Source: Methylophilus sp. 14
GTDB lineage: Bacteria; Pseudomonadota; Gammaproteobacteria; Burkholderiales; Methylophilaceae
Assembly (NCBI RefSeq): GCF_015354345.1
Contig: NZ_JADKYS010000002.1
Coordinates: 248,001-312,000 of the forward strand
DNA: 64,000 nucleotides
Direction: 5' to 3'
The notes under the pieces are model-generated. The model saw nothing but the letters and a program-made list of their open reading frames with translations. It had not been told where the DNA came from and searched no databases. Made by a program: the position numbers and the translations under genes. Below, piece after piece: positions 9,038 to 16,376 of the stretch. Each line of letters opens with the position of its first letter. Position 1 is the stretch's first letter.

Positions 9038-10210
9038 TCAACTTGCTGGCGCCGGGCGCATTGAGCGGTAAATACGGGTGCTCTGCCGTTTGCTCAATAC
9101 CAGTTGCCAGAGTTGCCCTTGCCGGGAGCGGAAATAGCCTGCACAACACATCAGGTAGTATTTCCACATCCGGTAAAAACTTTCATCATACTTAAACTGT
9201 AATTCTGGCCAGGCGCGATTAAATTTATCCCACCATGCCATCAGGGTGCGGTCGTAATCGTGGCCAAAGTTGTGCCAGTCTTCAATTAAAAACTTTTGTT
9301 CTATGCCTTTGCTGATTTCGCTGACTGAAGGCAGCTTGCCATTCGGGAAGATGTAGCGATCAATCCAGGCATCGGTGTGCAGCGCAGTTTTGTGGTTGCC
9401 TATGGTGTGCAGTAAAAACAAGCCGTTGTCTTTGAGCAGGCGGTGTGCGGTGGCAAAATAAGTCTCGTAGTTTTTGGGGCCGACATGCTCAAACATGCCC
9501 ACAGACACGATTTTGTCGAACTGCCCGTGCAGCTCACGGTAGTCTTTGAGCTGTATATCGACAGGCAAGCCCGCACAGCGTGCCCGGGCGAAGGCTTGTT
9601 GTTCGACCGAGACGGTAATACCGACCACCTGTGCACCATAGTGTTGTGCCATGTGTTTGGCCAGGCCGCCCCAGCCACAGCCGATTTCCAGGACGGTGTC
9701 ACCTGGCTGCAAATCCAGCTTGCGGCATATCATGTCCAGCTTGTTGAATTGGGCCTCTTCCAGCGTGTTGGCATGTTGCCAGTAGGCGCAGGAGTAGCTC
9801 ATGCTGCTGTCCAGCATGGCTTCAAACACGTCGTTACCAATGTCGTAATGCTGCTGTGCCACCTGGTAGGCGCGATGTGGCGCCTGCAAGTTAAACAGCG
9901 TGTGGCGGATGACTTCGCCCAGCAGTTTCAGCTTGGCCATGCCGCCCATTTTTTCATCAATGTCGGCGCGCATCACGCGGTGAAAAAACTCATCCAGCCG
10001 TTTGCAGTCCCAACGGCCTTCAATAAATGCCTGGCCCAGCCCCAGCGTTCCCTTGGTTAACACATCGCGGTAGACGCTTTCTTCATACACCTGGATATCC
10101 CAAGGGGCATGGCCATTGATGGTAACGCCGGTTTCAGCGAGCAGGCTGACTAGCGTCTCGGGAGGCGTGGGTTGCGGAGGTATATATTGGTTGGTCGTGG
10201 TTTTCGGCAT
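9038..10210 (-). CDS. cfa: Cyclopropane-fatty-acyl-phospholipid synthase
   Basis: Uses S-adenosylmethionine to convert cis-unsaturated acyl chains of membrane phospholipids into cyclopropane chains; a peripheral inner-membrane enzyme. The 390-residue protein has the Cfa N-terminal lipid-binding part (TLGLGQAFIEGRWDCKRLDEFF), HYDIGNDVFEAMLDSSMSYSCAYW with the conserved Cys at about 141, and the SAM-binding loop VLEIGCGWGGLAKHMA at about 173-188. GMFEHVGPKNYETYF and the C-terminal MWKYYLMCCAGYFRSRQ, typical of the family, follow. Start is an ATG preceded by AGA-rich sequence. It is monocistronic by context: its own terminator follows and a divergent palindrome lies upstream. Expression in related bacteria is often stationary-phase dependent; nothing here proves that. 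Confidence 0.96.
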   Translation of the reverse strand: MPKTTTNQYIPPQPTPPETLVSLLAETGVTINGHAPWDIQVYEESVYRDVLTKGTLGLGQAFIEGRWDCKRLDEFFHRVMRADIDEKMGGMAKLKLLGEVIRHTLFNLQAPHRAYQVAQQHYDIGNDVFEAMLDSSMSYSCAYWQHANTLEEAQFNKLDMICRKLDLQPGDTVLEIGCGWGGLAKHMAQHYGAQVVGITVSVEQQAFARARCAGLPVDIQLKDYRELHGQFDKIVSVGMFEHVGPKNYETYFATAHRLLKDNGLFLLHTIGNHKTALHTDAWIDRYIFPNGKLPSVSEISKGIEQKFLIEDWHNFGHDYDRTLMAWWDKFNRAWPELQFKYDESFYRMWKYYLMCCAGYFRSRQGQLWQLVLSKRQSTRIYRSMRPAPAS

Positions 10211-10251
10211 GATCTTCTGATAATCCCAAATAACACCAAACGATTAAGAGT

Positions 10252-10308
10252 GACTGTTTATCGCTATCTTAAAAACAGTCGTGACGCTTGACTACTCGTC
10301 ATATGACG
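10252..10308. promoter_or_regulatory. Inverted repeats upstream of cfa
   Basis: In the 166-base gap between the AEC transporter gene and cfa there is a hairpin-forming repeat GACTGTTT/AAACAGTC (10252-10259 with 10273-10280) and a perfect 12-base palindrome CGTCATATGACG (10297-10308). Both are 40-100 bases upstream of the cfa start. The second resembles a transcription-factor site rather than a terminator because no T-run follows. Which protein would bind is unknown. Confidence 0.35.
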
Positions 10309-10376
10309 TATGACAGCATGCCGCATAAAAATTCACACAACATGCGTGATTTCATGGGTTTAAGGCAGAAAAAGGA

Positions 10377-11309
10377 TTAAAAACCTTGCAGCAGGACAAA
10401 CCAGAGGGACAGGCTGCCTATGCTGAGCAAGGTGCTCAAAAATACAGCGGCAGCATATAGGGCGCCATCCAGCCGGTAGCGCTCGCAAATCACAATGCCA
10501 AACACCATGGTGGGCATGGCGGCGAGCAGGACGCAGGCAGTGAGTTGGTTGTCGTGCAGGCCCAGTGCGCGGGCAACCCATAAGGCAGCGAAGGGTGCAA
10601 TGCATAGGCCGATGAGGCACACGGGCAGCAATAAAGGAATCAATTTGAGTTTAAACGTATCCCAGCGGATGCTCATGCCGAGGGCAATCAGCATTAACGG
10701 GACGACACCGCCAGCCAGGGTATGTAGCGCGTGGCCGACCATGACAGGTTGCGGGAGGTGGCTCAGGTTGAGCAGGGTGGCTAGCAGCAGCGCCCACAAC
10801 GGCGGCACTTTTAATAATTCTTTTACTGGATGTGTTTTATGCTCGGACTGGCCATAGCTTTGTGCCATCAGCATGCCCAGTGTCAGCAACACTGGCGTGC
10901 AGGCAAACAGGTCAAACTTGAGCACGATTTCGTGGGTCCAGTCGCCCAGCACTTCGCTGGTGACCGGCAGGCCAAGATAGGTGGCGTTAGGGAAAGTGGC
11001 GGCCAGCATCAATGCGCCTTGCTGGGCGCGCGAAATGGTCATCACGCGCTGTAGCAGTTGCAGTGTCAGCCACATGCATAAAGCCGCGACTGATAGGCGG
11101 CTAAGCGCAGTCACAGCAAAGGCGAGGGTGCTGGCGTCAAACGGCGCTTGCCATAAAATATCCAGTACCAGCGCGGGCAGCAATATATAAAACACCAGGT
11201 CTGTGAGTGCTCGCCGGTGTGACAACGCCGACATATGGTCAGGCGCCATGCGCTGCCAGAGCATTCCGGCGGCGATCAATAGCGCCATTTGCAGCATGAC
11301 TTCAAACAT
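10377..11309 (-). CDS. AEC-family (auxin efflux carrier-like) membrane transporter
   Basis: A 310-residue integral membrane protein with about ten hydrophobic segments arranged as two five-helix repeats, the pattern of the AEC/MdcF family of bacterial permeases. Diagnostic stretches are the N-terminal LIAAGMLWQRM, GALMLAATFPNATYLGLPV in the middle and ACVLLAAMPTMVFGIVI in the second half, the paired unwound-helix regions with small residues and prolines. Family members export or import small organic acids such as malate or malonate; the substrate here is unknown. It ends eight bases before the DUF1348 gene end region and is read in the same direction as that gene, which lies directly upstream. 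Confidence 0.88.
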   Translation of the reverse strand: MFEVMLQMALLIAAGMLWQRMAPDHMSALSHRRALTDLVFYILLPALVLDILWQAPFDASTLAFAVTALSRLSVAALCMWLTLQLLQRVMTISRAQQGALMLAATFPNATYLGLPVTSEVLGDWTHEIVLKFDLFACTPVLLTLGMLMAQSYGQSEHKTHPVKELLKVPPLWALLLATLLNLSHLPQPVMVGHALHTLAGGVVPLMLIALGMSIRWDTFKLKLIPLLLPVCLIGLCIAPFAALWVARALGLHDNQLTACVLLAAMPTMVFGIVICERYRLDGALYAAAVFLSTLLSIGSLSLWFVLLQGF

Positions 11310-11317
11310 GTGGAGGC

Positions 11318-11785
11318 TTATAGTCCTAATTCAGTGAGGCCTGCGTGATCGTCCGGGCGTCTGCCCAGCGGCCAGAAAAACTTGCGATCACTGGCCTGGA
11401 TTGGCAAATCGTTAATGCTGGCATGGCGCTGCATCATGAGTCCGGCCTCATTAAACAGCCAATTCTCATTGCCATAACTGCGATACCACTGGCCGGAGTC
11501 ATCGTGCCATTCGTAGGCAAAACGCACGGCAATTTTATTATCTAAAAACGCCCAGATTTCTTTAATTAAACGGTAATCCAGTTCACGCGCCCATTTGCGC
11601 GATAAAAACCCATGCACGGCTTGGCGGCCCACGGGAAACTCGGCGCGGTTACGCCAAATAGTGTCTTCGGTATAGACCTGGATCACGCGGTCCGGGTCGC
11701 GGCTGTTCCAGGCATCTTCTGCCAAACGTACTTTCTGGATGGCAGTTTCTAAAGTGAATGGCGGTAACGGTGGACGGGTTTCCAT
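11318..11785 (-). CDS. DUF1348 protein of the NTF2/SnoaL-like fold
   Basis: A 155-residue cytosolic protein of the nuclear-transport-factor-2-like superfamily. Conserved elements of the DUF1348 subgroup are visible: [74 protein letters not shown] and ASINDLPI. The fold makes a cone-shaped pocket that in other families holds small hydrophobic ligands or substrates, but no catalytic residue set is established for DUF1348. It stands eight bases upstream of the AEC transporter gene in the same direction and probably forms a two-gene operon with it. Confidence 0.88.
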   Translation of the reverse strand: METRPPLPPFTLETAIQKVRLAEDAWNSRDPDRVIQVYTEDTIWRNRAEFPVGRQAVHGFLSRKWARELDYRLIKEIWAFLDNKIAVRFAYEWHDDSGQWYRSYGNENWLFNEAGLMMQRHASINDLPIQASDRKFFWPLGRRPDDHAGLTELGL

Positions 11786-11853
11786 GGTTTTACCTTTTTT
11801 GTTTAAAGTTACCTGATGCTACAAAAGGCTGTTGTATAAAGCAATCGCAAAAA

Positions 11854-11901
11854 TTGACATTGACTATACTGAGCTTATAATGACTTTCATTGAAAGTCAT
11901 T
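11854..11901 (+). promoter_or_regulatory. Promoter and operator of the RelBE-like pair
   Basis: A near-consensus promoter TTGACA (11854-11859), 16-base spacer and TATAAT (11876-11881) leads into a perfect inverted repeat: AATGACTTTCA at 11879-11889 and TGAAAGTCATT at 11891-11901 around a single T. The repeat overlaps the -10 box and ends 19 bases before the antitoxin start codon. This is the expected layout for an autorepressing toxin-antitoxin operon. Confidence 0.8.
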
Positions 11902-11920
11902 AAATGTCGCGGAGCTAATA

Positions 11921-12136
11921 ATGAGCCAAATTACTGCAAGACTACCTGATGCGCTGGTAGATTCACTCGATAGTGCGGCTAGCCAATTACGACGGACGCG
12001 TGCCGAAGTGGTGCGTCAGGCCATTGAATATTATCTGGAAGACTTTGAGGATATTAATCAGGCGATTCAGGTATTACGCGACCCTGCTGACCCAGTGCTG
12101 GATTGGGATGCCGTAAAAAATGAACTACTCGGTTAG
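11921..12136 (+). CDS. Ribbon-helix-helix antitoxin (CopG/RelB-like)
   Basis: A 71-residue protein beginning SQITARLPDALVDSLDSAASQLRRTRAEVVRQAIEYYL, a typical ribbon-helix-helix DNA-binding unit with the N-terminal beta strand and two helices; the acidic C-terminal tail (DFEDINQAIQVLRDPADPVLDWDAVKNELLG) is the likely toxin-neutralising arm. The start ATG has a GGAG site at 11911-11914. It overlaps the next gene by 17 bases, usual for antitoxin-toxin pairs, and a promoter with a 23-base inverted repeat lies upstream. It should repress its own operon together with the toxin. Confidence 0.88.
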   Translation: MSQITARLPDALVDSLDSAASQLRRTRAEVVRQAIEYYLEDFEDINQAIQVLRDPADPVLDWDAVKNELLG

Positions 12137-12374
12137 CATCAAACAAAGCGCGTTCAAGGCGCTTGCAAAAATTGACCAGCCGCAACGGCAACGATTATTT
12201 GACGCGATTGAAAAACTCAAAATCACACCCACAGCAGGAAGCGTGCTAAAGGGCGAGTTTTCTGGTTTGCGCAGAATACGGGTGGGCAATTATCGAATTG
12301 TGTATGAAGTGCAGGATGCACAATTGGTTATTTTGGTGATTAGGGTTGCACATCGGAAAGAGGTTTATAAGTAG
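12120..12374 (+). CDS. RelE/ParE-superfamily toxin
   Basis: An 84-residue basic protein with the RelE/ParE fold pattern: NYSVSIKQSAFKALAKIDQPQRQRLFDAIEKL, then the strand-rich core LKGEFSGLRRIRVGNYRIVYEVQDAQLVILVIRVAHRKEVYK. The LRRIRVGNYRIVYEV segment with conserved arginines and tyrosine is the RelE hallmark, in which such residues contribute to ribosome-dependent mRNA cleavage. Its partner is the ribbon-helix-helix protein whose gene it overlaps. RelE rather than ParE is favoured by the GxYRIVY motif, but the two subfamilies are hard to tell apart from sequence alone. Confidence 0.88.
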   Translation: MNYSVSIKQSAFKALAKIDQPQRQRLFDAIEKLKITPTAGSVLKGEFSGLRRIRVGNYRIVYEVQDAQLVILVIRVAHRKEVYK

Positions 12375-12504
12375 AAACCCTGGAAAAAGTAACTACTACG
12401 CCCAAGGAATGAAAATGGTTTTGTTTAGAGTACCCTTCAACTTCGTAACAAAGATCCTCTTGGGCAAACGGTTGGCCATAGTCAACATCAAAAACGGATA
12501 TAGT

Positions 12505-13152
12505 TTACTCTATGGACGCTGGAATTGCTAGAGCAGTTAGGTAGCTTTCATATAGTGTTTTAACTTTATTTAAATTATTAACTCGTTTATTTTGCTTTGC
12601 AGAGTTGAAGTAGAGTTTAATTGTGGCAAAGGCCGCAAGGGGTAGTGTTGAGTTTCCTGTGTTAGATGTAATCTCAAAAAAGCTTAAATTTCTCTCCAAG
12701 TCTTTAATTATGCTAGATTTGCTCGGGTTAAATCCTTTGACCTCAATAGCACATAATGGAAGTTGACCATAAGCAGGTGTGCAATTGTCGTAAATTGCAA
12801 TATCAATTTTTCCGCTTCTTTTGTTACTGTCGTAGGTTCCACTTCTAATTTGGCTGGTTGTATTAAAGGTATATGGCTTATTTTTTAGTATTAATGGAGT
12901 GCAATTTGTAGCGAACTCTTTGGTTGGATGTTCAAGTAGGATTTGATAGGGTGATCCCAAATATAGATTTAATGCTTTCAACGACTGCGCAATATTTACA
13001 GTGATAAGATACTCTGCATCTATTAGTTTGTTTTTTACTAGAATATCCTCAATCTCCCCAAACATTTCTTGAGCTTCTGACCATGACTTTTTAATGCCAT
13101 GCTCTATTTTTGAGATTAGCTCGCTTTTAATTGCTTTTATGTCTTTTTTCAT
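12505..13152 (-). CDS. Uncharacterised protein with a PD-(D/E)XK nuclease-like core
   Basis: A 215-residue protein not recognised as a named family. The middle carries KIDIAIYD at about 115-122 and CAIEVKGFNPSKSSIIKDLERN at about 134-155. An aspartate before a strand, followed about 20 residues later by E-x-K on the next strand and then a basic helix, is the spacing of PD-(D/E)XK nucleases. No methyltransferase, helicase or second subunit is adjacent. The gene is markedly AT-rich compared with rsmE and sits directly upstream of it with no spacing (rsmE's stop is at 13153), beside a RelBE-like pair, suggesting acquisition. It may be a nuclease or only the fold; activity is unproven. Confidence 0.6.
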   Translation of the reverse strand: MKKDIKAIKSELISKIEHGIKKSWSEAQEMFGEIEDILVKNKLIDAEYLITVNIAQSLKALNLYLGSPYQILLEHPTKEFATNCTPLILKNKPYTFNTTSQIRSGTYDSNKRSGKIDIAIYDNCTPAYGQLPLCAIEVKGFNPSKSSIIKDLERNLSFFEITSNTGNSTLPLAAFATIKLYFNSAKQNKRVNNLNKVKTLYESYLTALAIPASIE

Positions 13153-13887
13153 CTAAAAATCGCCCCACAGCGACTGCATGCTGGCGATGGCGGTGAGCGC
13201 GGCGGTTTCGGTGCGCAAAATTCTGGGGCCGAGGACAATCGATTGAAAGTGGTGTTGTGTGGCGAGTTCGATTTCAGCCGGGCTTAGGCCGCCTTCAGGG
13301 CCTATCAGCAGTTGAATGGTACTCGCTGGTTTGCTTAAAGCGGCCAGCCGTTTGGCGCCAACCGGGTTCAGCAACAAGTTTAGCGTCTCTGGCGTTGCGT
13401 GCTGGCTGAACCATTGCGCCAGCGTGAGTGGCGCATACACGGTGGGCACCACCGCGCGGCCGCTTTGTTCACAGGCGGCAATGGCGACGCCTTGCCAGTG
13501 TTCCGTGCGTTTTTCGGCACGGTCGCCCGTTAACTTGGTCACGCAACGCTCGGTGCTGAGTGGATAAATCTCGGTCACGCCGAGTTCGACGGCTTTCTGG
13601 ATGGTGTAATCCATACGGTCACCGCTGGAAATCCCTTGCAGCAATCGAATCGCAAGTGGTGATTCGTTGCTGATTTGCACGCGGCTCAGCACTTCCACCT
13701 GGGCGGATTTTTTCTCTATGTTGGTCAGTGCGCATTGGTAGTCAAAGCCATCGCCACAAAACAGGGTCAACGTATCGCCGACTTTGAGCCGCATCACCCT
13801 CACTGCATGCGCCATGGCATTGTCGCTCAGTGCTGTTTGCTGGCCGACCGTTAATGCCGTCGGGCTATGAAATCGTAAATTACTCAT
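13153..13887 (-). CDS. rsmE: 16S rRNA (uracil-1498-N3)-methyltransferase
   Basis: Methylates N3 of U1498 of 16S rRNA in the assembled 30S subunit with S-adenosylmethionine. The protein has the N-terminal PUA-like part (LRFHSPTALTVGQQ) and a SPOUT knot domain with QGISSGDRMDYTIQKAVELGVTEIYPLSTERCV, LLIGPEGGLSPAEIELA and LGPRILRTETAALTAIA, the RsmE SAM-binding signature. The frame opens at 13929, but homologues begin at the MSNLRFHS equivalent, the ATG at 13887, giving 244 residues as in E. coli RsmE (243). The AT-rich PD-(D/E)XK-like gene begins immediately after its stop. Confidence 0.95.
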   Translation of the reverse strand: MSNLRFHSPTALTVGQQTALSDNAMAHAVRVMRLKVGDTLTLFCGDGFDYQCALTNIEKKSAQVEVLSRVQISNESPLAIRLLQGISSGDRMDYTIQKAVELGVTEIYPLSTERCVTKLTGDRAEKRTEHWQGVAIAACEQSGRAVVPTVYAPLTLAQWFSQHATPETLNLLLNPVGAKRLAALSKPASTIQLLIGPEGGLSPAEIELATQHHFQSIVLGPRILRTETAALTAIASMQSLWGDF

Positions 13888-13986
13888 GACTGGCATTGTA
13901 ACCAAAATGCCTGTGCGCAGGAGATTCACCTGAGCGCTTTAATCACGTACCATCATGGTTTGAATTCAATCGCAGGAGCAACTCTG

Positions 13987-14538
13987 ATGGCAAGCATAAG
14001 CCCACCCGTATGTGACTTTGGCTGGAAAGCCCCGGCATTCAACTTGCCAGATGTTGATGGCAAACTGGTTAACCTGGAAAACAGCATGGGCCGTAATGGC
14101 ATGTTGGTGATGTTTATCTGTAACCATTGCCCTTATGTCAAAGCGATTTTGCCGCGCCTGATTGCCGATGTGAAAGCACTGCAAGTGCTGGGCGTGAACA
14201 CCGTGGCGATTATGTCTAATGACCCGTCTGATTATCCTGAAGACAGCCCGGAAAACATGAAAAAACTGGCAACAGACATGGCGTTGCCTTTTCCTTATCT
14301 GCTGGACGAAACACAGCAAGTGGCCAAAGCCTATGATGCGGTATGTACGCCGGATTTTTTTGGTTTTAATAACCAGTTTGAGTTGCAATACCGTGGCCGT
14401 TTTGACGAAAGCCGTAAAGAAACGGCGCCTGACAGCACGCGCGATTTGTTTAAGGCCATGAAGTTGGTGGCTGAGAGCGGGCAAGGGCCCGAGCAACAAA
14501 TACCGAGTATCGGTTGCTCGATTAAGTGGAAAGAGTAA
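13987..14538 (+). CDS. Thioredoxin-like (AhpC/TSA-Redoxin) family protein
   Basis: A 183-residue soluble protein with a thioredoxin fold: GWKAPAFNLPDVDGKLVNL, then FICNHCPYVKAILPRL, in which CNHC is the redox-active CxxC pair, and LGVNTVAIMSNDPSDYPEDSPENM followed by FPYLLDETQQVAKAYDAVCTPDFFGF with a cis-proline-like VCTPD. It matches the widespread YpdA/redoxin-type proteins annotated as thioredoxin family. No signal peptide is visible from the chosen start at 13987, which has a CAGGAG ribosome-binding site; an ATG-like start at 13960 lacks one. Physiological partner unknown. Confidence 0.85.
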   Translation: MASISPPVCDFGWKAPAFNLPDVDGKLVNLENSMGRNGMLVMFICNHCPYVKAILPRLIADVKALQVLGVNTVAIMSNDPSDYPEDSPENMKKLATDMALPFPYLLDETQQVAKAYDAVCTPDFFGFNNQFELQYRGRFDESRKETAPDSTRDLFKAMKLVAESGQGPEQQIPSIGCSIKWKE

Positions 14539-14541
14539 CGC

Positions 14542-15756
14542 TTAACCTGGCGTGCCGTCTATCCGTGGTTTGCTGAGTATCGGCCAGTAGGTGACGCAAA
14601 ATAGCCCGAACGCGACTATCCAGCCGCTGGCAGCCAGCATCACGGATAAGCGGTAATATTCAGGCAGTACGATAGGCAGTAACACGCGGCTCAGGGTGGC
14701 AAAAATCACCAGGCCAAATACCCAGACCACGCTGCGTGGCGGGGTGTGGATATTGCGGCCGGTGTGACCCAGCGAAACGCGTGCCATCATGGCTAAGGTA
14801 ATCACACCAATACCGCCAATCGCCCAGCAGTGGATGGCAAAAATCACCGGTGTAGCAGCGAGGATAAAACTAAGCGCATAGAGTAAAAACCCCAGGTTAA
14901 TCAGCCACAAGCCACAGTAAAAACTCCATAGCAACGGCACCTGCCAGATGCCTGGCGTATGCCAGCGCCATAACCTGAATCCAGCACTGATGGTGATAGT
15001 GAGTCCTAACACTACATTGATTATTTCAACGTTGATGGTCAGTATGTTGATCAGCAGCGCCGCCAGGCTAACCATCAGCAGTCGGTCTATCCAAGCGTTG
15101 TTTTTTAGTGTCACTTCCTCTTTCACACCTCGCTCAATAAACATCGGCAAAATACGGCGGCTGATGACCATAATCAGGCTCACATTCAACAGCAGGCCTA
15201 TCCATAGCGCCGCGTGTGCACCATGGCTTGTCCAGCCCAGTGCCTGGGTGTAAAACGCCATATTGCCCATGGTGAGAAATACCACTTTTGACAGCACGCC
15301 GAGTTGCCGCCATTGTTTGACCTTGATGATCGGCTGCGCGACTGCGGCAATCAGCCAGACATTAAATAGCAGGTCGAAGGTCGCGGCGACGATGATATTC
15401 GCCGGGGCAATCAACATTACACCGCGGGCAATAGTCCAACATGCCACCAGTCCCATCAGCGGGCGGCCATGCAGCGTTTGTATGCCAGTCCAGTTTTTCA
15501 CTGCGGTGAGCAGAAATCCCGCAATCACGGCAAAAGCAAAGCCATACAGCATTTGATGGGCATGCCATTGTGAGGCTGAAATGGTCGTGAAAGATTGTGC
15601 GTTATATTGAAAATAACGCGCCATCCAAACCGCCATAGACAAGGTCGCAAAGATTGCTGCCAATAAGAAGAAAGGCCGGAAACCTAGATTGAATAAAGCA
15701 AAGCCTTGCGTGGGCAGTTTGCGGCTGGGCGGAGAGATTTGAATCAGCGGCTGCAT
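14542..15756 (-). CDS. nnrS: NnrS family heme-copper-type membrane protein
   Basis: Integral inner-membrane protein of the NnrS family, a haem- and copper-containing protein that protects cells during nitric oxide exposure. The 404-residue protein has about a dozen hydrophobic segments, starting with FRPFFLLAAIFATLSMAVW; conserved family elements are GFALFNLGFRPFFL, SQWHAHQMLYGFAFAVIAGFLLTAVKNWTG, ISRRILPMFIERG, FAIHCWAIGGIGVITLAMMARVSLGHTGR. Several of these contain histidines likely to ligate metal. The frame opens at 15840 but the ATG at 15756 has an AGGAG ribosome-binding site and homologues begin there. It is divergent from nsrR and shares an NsrR-like operator with it. Confidence 0.94.
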   Translation of the reverse strand: MQPLIQISPPSRKLPTQGFALFNLGFRPFFLLAAIFATLSMAVWMARYFQYNAQSFTTISASQWHAHQMLYGFAFAVIAGFLLTAVKNWTGIQTLHGRPLMGLVACWTIARGVMLIAPANIIVAATFDLLFNVWLIAAVAQPIIKVKQWRQLGVLSKVVFLTMGNMAFYTQALGWTSHGAHAALWIGLLLNVSLIMVISRRILPMFIERGVKEEVTLKNNAWIDRLLMVSLAALLINILTINVEIINVVLGLTITISAGFRLWRWHTPGIWQVPLLWSFYCGLWLINLGFLLYALSFILAATPVIFAIHCWAIGGIGVITLAMMARVSLGHTGRNIHTPPRSVVWVFGLVIFATLSRVLLPIVLPEYYRLSVMLAASGWIVAFGLFCVTYWPILSKPRIDGTPG

Positions 15757-15802
15757 AGGGAAACTCCTGTCAATCTGATAATAAATCTCAGCATAGCAAT
15801 TT

Positions 15803-15823
15803 AAAGTTGCATTGTAAATGAAA
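15803..15823. promoter_or_regulatory. Candidate NsrR operator between nnrS and nsrR
   Basis: The dyad AAAGTTGCATTGTAAATGAAA (arms TTGCATT and AAATGAA) matches the AAGTTGCATT half seen at the hmp operator and the general NsrR pattern of ATGCAT-like arms. It lies 47 bases upstream of the nnrS start and 20 bases upstream of the nsrR start, so it could repress both, including autoregulation of nsrR. Confidence 0.7.
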
Positions 15824-15843
15824 CATATATTAGAATGCACAGC

Positions 15844-16284
15844 ATGCAGCTAAACAAATTTACCGATATTGGTTTGCGCGTCTTGATGTATTTGTCACAG
15901 TCGCGCTTTGACCAGCAAGTGACCATAGACGAGATCGCGACCACGTTTGATTTGCCGCGTAACCATTTGATTAAAGTGATTACGCGCTTGAACAAGCTGG
16001 GCTGGATCAAGGCAACGCGCGGCCGCAATGGTGGCTTGGAGTTGAACCCGGAGTCACTGCAGTTGCGCATAGGTGATATTTTGCGCGAGCTGGAAAATAC
16101 GACTGAACTGATTAATTGCGAAAAACCCATGTGCCGGTTTCATGGAGACTGCCTGCTCAAAGGGGCTTTGCAAACTGGGCTGGAGTCATTTTATGCGCAT
16201 ATGAACCAGCACCGGCTGTTCGATATCGTCAATCACAACACCAGGGAAAAAATTATTTCCATGCATAAAACCCACGCGGCCTGA
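15844..16284 (+). CDS. nsrR: Nitric-oxide-sensing Rrf2-family repressor NsrR
   Basis: Rrf2-family winged-helix repressor whose [2Fe-2S] or [4Fe-4S] cluster is destroyed by nitric oxide, releasing target promoters. The 146-residue protein shows LNKFTDIGLRVLMYLS, the recognition region FDLPRNHLIKVITRLNKLGWIKATRGRNGGLEL, and the three cluster-binding cysteines in CEKPMCRFHGDC followed by LKGALQTGLESFYAH, the NsrR pattern. The ATG at 15844 is chosen; an ATG at 15835 would add three residues. It is divergent from nnrS and upstream of hmp, both with matching candidate operators, so the regulon appears self-contained. Confidence 0.93.
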   Translation: MQLNKFTDIGLRVLMYLSQSRFDQQVTIDEIATTFDLPRNHLIKVITRLNKLGWIKATRGRNGGLELNPESLQLRIGDILRELENTTELINCEKPMCRFHGDCLLKGALQTGLESFYAHMNQHRLFDIVNHNTREKIISMHKTHAA

Positions 16285-16306
16285 GTCACACGGCCTAAGT
16301 GGGGTG

Positions 16307-16332
16307 CGGCCTGTGAAAGCAGGCCATTTTTT
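16307..16332 (+). terminator. Intrinsic terminator of nsrR
   Basis: Stem GGCCTG/CAGGCC (16308-16313 with 16320-16325, loop TGAAAG) followed by A and six T (16327-16332). It separates nsrR from the hmp promoter region, so hmp is transcribed on its own. Confidence 0.85.
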
Positions 16333-16339
16333 GATGTTA

Positions 16340-16361
16340 AAAGTTGCATTTTAGATGCTAT
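16340..16361 (+). promoter_or_regulatory. Candidate NsrR operator of hmp
   Basis: AAGTTGCATTTTAGATGC (16341-16358) has a TGCAT...ATGC dyad and repeats the ten bases AAGTTGCATT of the nnrS/nsrR site. It lies about 20 bases upstream of the hmp start codon, just before the AAGGAG ribosome-binding site (16366-16371). Confidence 0.72.
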
Positions 16362-16376
16362 TTAAAAGGAGTGTTT

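Noticed and set aside
12346-12531. Frame after the RelE-like gene
   Set aside because: Overlaps the toxin end in another frame, and the predicted product has no recognisable character.
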